From: JAJYSO01 sp964495935
GTDB lineage: Bacteria > Bacteroidota > Bacteroidia > Flavobacteriales > Flavobacteriaceae
Direction: 5' to 3'
Length of the DNA stretch: 64,000 nt
NCBI GenBank assembly: GCA_964495935.1
Contig: CAZBXQ010000009.1
Location: 6,121 to 70,120 of the forward strand
Shown here one piece after another: positions 63,156 through 64,000 of this stretch. A program made the position numbers and the translations under genes. The notes beneath the pieces were generated by a model that worked only from the letters and a program-made list of their open reading frames with translations, had not been told where the DNA came from and did not search any database. How positions within the stretch are numbered: the stretch's first letter is position 1; each line of letters opens with the position of its first letter.

Positions 63156-63989
63156 TTATATTTTATGGATGCCGTTAACTTTTCTTTCCCGTTCTAACCG
63201 CCGGGTTATTGCAGATTCATTTTCGGCTTTTCCCGCTTTCCAATAGGAAAAGGCATAAACTTCATCACGCTCCCACTTTTGATCTTTCCGCAAATAATTC
63301 CGTGCTCTTTTGACCGTATCGAATTCGGCAGCCACATAGGCAAATCGATTTTCTTGTGGAAGTTCCAATGCCTTCAACACCTCTACTAATGGACTTCCTT
63401 TTTGCGGGGAAGGATTGTATTGCCAAATAAATTCAATATCTGCTTGGGTTGTAAGATTTTGCTCATCCTCTTTTCCATACACTTCGAGGATGCATTGGCC
63501 TTTTGCAGTTTTTGGAAGATCTTCCAGAATAGCCGCCAACACGGGGATAGCAGTAGCATCGCCAAGCAAAATATAATTCTCGGCGGCCGTATAGAGCTCT
63601 TTTTTTCCTTTTTTCATCATCACTCCCAAAGGGTCGCCTTGCTGCGCATTCATCGCCCAGGCCGATGCCGGTCCTTCATCTCCATGAGCCACAAAGTCGA
63701 TCCAAATTTCATTTTTTTTCAAGTCCATCCCGCGATGGGTATAGGTGCGAATAATAGGAGACACTTCCGGAGGCAGAGGCTTCCATCGCTTAGTACGGGG
63801 ATCGCGTTGGGGGAAATGTACCGTTTTTAATCCGGGAGGCGGTATCAGGATTTTATTGTTGATCCCGACGGTTCTATCTGCCAATTTCTGAACCCCTTTT
63901 CCCTCCAGAAAAACACGGATGTAGTGCGGAGTCAGATATTCCTTTCGCTTTACGGTTAATGCTACCTGAATAGGTTTTGACGTCAACAT
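63156..63989 (-). CDS. Siderophore-interacting protein (ferric-siderophore reductase family)
   Basis: A 277-residue flavin reductase of the ViuB/SIP type, which releases iron from imported siderophores using NAD(P)H. The FAD-binding domain (residues ~8-140) has IRTYTHRGMD (an RxYT motif) and DFVAHGDEGPASAWA, and the C-terminal domain (~145-277) has YILLGDATAIPVLAAILEDLP, then YVAAEFDTVKRARNYLRKD and VYAFSYWKAGKAENE. It is near normal length for the family. The upstream end lies 11 bases from the window edge, so any operon partners are unseen. Confidence 0.92.
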   Translation of the reverse strand: MLTSKPIQVALTVKRKEYLTPHYIRVFLEGKGVQKLADRTVGINNKILIPPPGLKTVHFPQRDPRTKRWKPLPPEVSPIIRTYTHRGMDLKKNEIWIDFVAHGDEGPASAWAMNAQQGDPLGVMMKKGKKELYTAAENYILLGDATAIPVLAAILEDLPKTAKGQCILEVYGKEDEQNLTTQADIEFIWQYNPSPQKGSPLVEVLKALELPQENRFAYVAAEFDTVKRARNYLRKDQKWERDEVYAFSYWKAGKAENESAITRRLERERKVNGIHKI

Positions 63990-64000
63990 AATAGAGGTTT

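Noticed and set aside
1..64000. CRISPR arrays, rRNA genes, prophage or integrase modules
   Set aside because: I saw no regularly spaced repeats, rRNA sequence, integrase or phage structural operon. The only phage-like genes are the VgrG-PAAR pair.

Overview
The window reads as a chromosomal segment of a flavobacterium (phylum Bacteroidota). The sequence shows: a SusC/SusD pair; many Bacteroidota-type lipoproteins (gldH, tamL, the SGNH hydrolase, the amidase); the gliding gene gldH in a PSP1-gldH-PBP1A context; a class II HMG-CoA reductase next to a GHMP kinase (mevalonate route to isoprenoids); and repeated TAnnTTTG-type -7 promoter boxes upstream of genes. Almost every gene has an intact reading frame. 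The exceptions are a decayed intergenic region at the left and a small gene remnant near 45.3 kb.

Layout. 0-6.4 kb: 3' part of a UPF0182 membrane protein; a 0.9-kb intergenic graveyard (REP-like repeat, IS1182-type transposase tail, palindromic repeat, MITE-like element); mevalonate genes; ferritin; tRNA-Arg(CCG). 6.5-19.2 kb: housekeeping and transport: HAD phosphatase, pterin dehydratase, D-serine ammonia-lyase, a FadL-type porin with a lipoprotein lipase, a short-chain dehydrogenase, an ABC/DUF5687 exporter, a MATE pump and a TrkH/KtrB potassium channel. 19.3-40.2 kb: a 20-kb locus, nearly all on the minus strand, with a divergent DeoR-family regulator at its head. Its order is SusC, SusD, DigH/GHL10-type glycosidase, sodium:solute symporter, AmiD-like amidase, phosphodiester-glycosidase/metallophosphatase giant, NagX-like acyltransferase, NagZ-AmpC-like fusion, Gfo/Idh/MocA oxidoreductase and a BNR-repeat lipoprotein. 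I read this as a candidate peptidoglycan-fragment (denuded glycan and muropeptide) utilisation locus. 40-50 kb: flavodoxin, PSP1-gldH-PBP1A, acetoacetyl-CoA ligase, ArfB, then an isolated VgrG-PAAR spike pair. 50-64 kb: core genes: accD-fbaA-tamL, an rRNA methyltransferase, a nucleotide pyrophosphatase-like enzyme, rpmH, thiD, aspartokinase, a lytic transglycosylase, YraN and a siderophore-interacting protein.

The most interesting items are: (1) the peptidoglycan-type SusCD locus with no visible MurQ, MurK or AnmK, and a Gfo/Idh/MocA enzyme where an ether- or anhydro-sugar-processing step would be needed; (2) a lysine-rich 15-codon leader peptide, antiterminator and terminator in front of aspartokinase, laid out like a classical attenuator; (3) a family of short MITE-like inverted repeats, two copies of which flank part of the peptidoglycan locus in the same orientation; (4) the orphan VgrG-PAAR pair with no effector or sheath genes beside it. 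Functional assignments rest on recognising motifs by eye; no database search was run.
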